A stretch of 8,193 nt of DNA from JAQVHD01 sp035369485. Its GTDB lineage: Bacteria > Patescibacteriota > Minisyncoccia > UBA6257 > JAAZHW01. Each line of letters opens with the position of its first letter. Position 1 is the stretch's first letter. The position numbers and the translations under genes were made by a program. Shown here one piece after another: positions 6,405 to 8,193 of this stretch. The notes under the pieces were generated by a model. That model did not search any database and was not told the origin of the DNA. It was given only the letters and a program-made list of their open reading frames with translations. The stretch covers positions 1-8,193 of the forward strand of contig DAOSMC010000017.1 in assembly GCA_035369485.1 (NCBI GenBank), given 5' to 3'.

Positions 6405-7040
6405 ATGGATAGAATTGAATTTTTAACGAACTTCATTTATGAATCTGAACGAATCGCACAGCTCTGTCCTAATTATATAGAGATTAAAGAATCTTTGAAA
6501 AATAATAAACAAATTGGTCATGTTGGCGCTATCCTTTATTTAGAAAAACGAAGCAAAGAAAAAGAGTTGGTTTTAACAGAAGAAGATGTTAAAATTGTTC
6601 ATGAATTAATTTTTAACGAAGTTCATCGCCGAATTAAAATGACTTTTTCTGAATCTGAAAGAGGGGGGATGTATGAAGAACATAAAAATCTTCTCGGCGT
6701 TTTAATTGGCACGCCTGCCTCTCTCATTCCACAAAAAATGGAAAAATTAATAAGTGTTTTGAACAAACATCAAAATGCATTTATTCAACGCAAACAAATG
6801 GTTGACCTAGAATTTATTAGCAACTTTCATTATCATTTCGCTTTAATTAGTCCCTTCTCTTCGTGTAATGAACTAGTCAATAGAGCTTTATTACTCTATC
6901 TTCTGTGGTATTTCGAAAAGACTCCTTTTATTATTCCAATGAAAGAAAGAGAAAAATATTTAATGGCTTTTCAAACTAAAAATCCCCAGGCGCTTTCTGA
7001 ATATTTTGAAAAGAAAGAATTAGAAATTAGCAAAAATTAA
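6405..7040 (+). CDS. Fic-fold protein with degenerate active site (probable pseudoenzyme)
   Basis: 211 aa. The layout follows Fic-domain proteins: an N-terminal helix with FIYESERIAQ (10-19), a helix with NKQIGHVGAILYLE and LTEEDVKIVHELIF (56-70), a flap-like GGMYEEHKNLLGVLIGTPA (87-105) where active Fic proteins have a GxYR...V.I.G segment, then LISVLN (115-120), and the core FHYHFALISPFSSCNELVNR (141-160) followed by a hydrophobic helix. Against the Fic motif HPFx(D/E)GNGRxxR, S149 replaces the catalytic His, S153 the acidic residue, C154 and E156 the two Gly and L157 the first Arg, while P150, F151, N155 and R160 remain. The inhibitory-helix motif (S/T)xxxE(G/N) reads S14...A18-Q19, so its Glu is lost too. 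AMPylation activity is therefore unlikely; a binding or scaffold role is inference. The ORF is intact, well initiated and followed by a terminator, so it is not a decayed gene. Confidence 0.72.
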   Translation: MDRIEFLTNFIYESERIAQLCPNYIEIKESLKNNKQIGHVGAILYLEKRSKEKELVLTEEDVKIVHELIFNEVHRRIKMTFSESERGGMYEEHKNLLGVLIGTPASLIPQKMEKLISVLNKHQNAFIQRKQMVDLEFISNFHYHFALISPFSSCNELVNRALLLYLLWYFEKTPFIIPMKEREKYLMAFQTKNPQALSEYFEKKELEISKN

Positions 7041-7043
7041 ACT

Positions 7044-7072
7044 AAAAAACCCTTCAGTAGAAGGGTTTTTTT
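7044..7072. terminator. Bidirectional terminator between Fic-like gene and rRNA operon
   Basis: Hairpin CCCTTC (7050-7055), loop AGTA, GAAGGG (7060-7065), flanked by six A on the left and seven T on the right, giving a U-tract on both strands. It ends the plus-strand Fic-like gene directly after its stop and the minus-strand rRNA operon after 5S. Confidence 0.9.
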
Positions 7073-7078
7073 ATTTGT

Positions 7079-7216
7079 AATCAAAGAATTCTCGGCGAAG
7101 CTTACTCTTCCCACCGTGTTCGGGTGAGTACCATTGGCGTCCGACGCTTTCACTTCTCTGTTCGGAATGGGAAGAGGTGGTTCACGTCGAACTAAATCAC
7201 CGAGAAATCTTTGATT
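7079..7216 (-). repeat. Inverted repeat flanking 5S rRNA (processing stem)
   Basis: AATCAAAGA (7079-7087) and its exact complement TCTTTGATT (7208-7216) bracket the 5S gene and stack on 5S helix I. In the precursor RNA they would form an extended stem of about 17 bp, as expected for a substrate of 5S maturation nucleases. Confidence 0.7.
7089..7206 (-). rRNA. rrf: 5S ribosomal RNA
   Basis: About 118 nt. The minus strand carries the conserved core CCATTCCGAACAGAGAAGT (loop B/C region), then GGTACTCACCCG and the closing helix I (TTCTCGG at the 5' end with CCGAGAA at the 3' end). It follows 23S with a spacer of about 37 nt in the standard 16S-23S-5S order. Ends are set from helix I and may be off by a few bases. 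Confidence 0.93.
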
Positions 7217-7243
7217 ATAAATCAGAATTTATCAATGAAGCAT

Positions 7244-8193
<950 letters not shown>

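Noticed and set aside
6405..7040. Annotation as an active Fic AMP-transferase or a toxin of a Fic/Doc toxin-antitoxin pair
   Set aside because: The catalytic His and most of the HPFxDGNGRxxR motif are absent, and no antitoxin-like small gene is adjacent; the upstream gene is a transporter.
217..7040. Alternative genetic code (UGA read as glycine)
   Set aside because: No gene requires UGA as sense, glycine uses normal GGN codons, and all complete frames are full length under the standard bacterial code.

Overview
The window is AT-rich, gene-dense and built of compact genes. The intact operon, reduced proteins (447-aa GlyRS, 210-aa RecO without a zinc finger), mostly absent Shine-Dalgarno (SD) sequences and an intron inside the 23S rRNA gene together suggest a Candidate Phyla Radiation (Patescibacteria, Parcubacteria-like) bacterium. 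This placement is inference. All complete genes end in TAA or TAG (five TAA, one TAG) and none needs UGA as a sense codon, which argues against the UGA=Gly code of Gracilibacteria/SR1.

Layout. (1) 1-4125, minus strand: a tight run recO -> large membrane-anchored Ig-like repeat protein -> glyQS -> dodecin-like gene (cut by the window edge). Gaps of 10, 11 and 40 nt suggest one operon read from a promoter just before recO. (2) 4134-4294: a compact divergent promoter region. One palindromic TTGCAA hexamer sits exactly 17 bp from a TATAAT on each strand, one facing recO (leaderless) and one facing tRNA-Ser(GCU). (3) 4472-5256: a small secreted or membrane-tethered six-cysteine protein converges on a small two-helix membrane protein, with a strong terminator hairpin between them. 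(4) 5377-7040, plus strand: a Ca2+/cation antiporter-like protein with unequal alpha repeats, then a Fic-fold protein whose catalytic His and inhibitory Glu are both replaced. (5) 7044-8193, minus strand: the 3' end of an rRNA operon (partial 23S, then 5S), sharing a bidirectional terminator with the Fic-like gene.

The main discovery-type signal is a 387-nt group I intron (7579-7965) in the peptidyl-transferase region of 23S rRNA. It lies at the site used by the I-CreI-carrying intron of Chlamydomonas chloroplasts (about E. coli position 2593). P1 with its U-G splice pair, P3, P4, P5, P6, P7, P8, P9 and the terminal G can all be drawn from the sequence. Second is the Fic-fold pseudoenzyme, and third the mirror-symmetric divergent promoter. 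I see no CRISPR array, transposon, phage gene or defence island.
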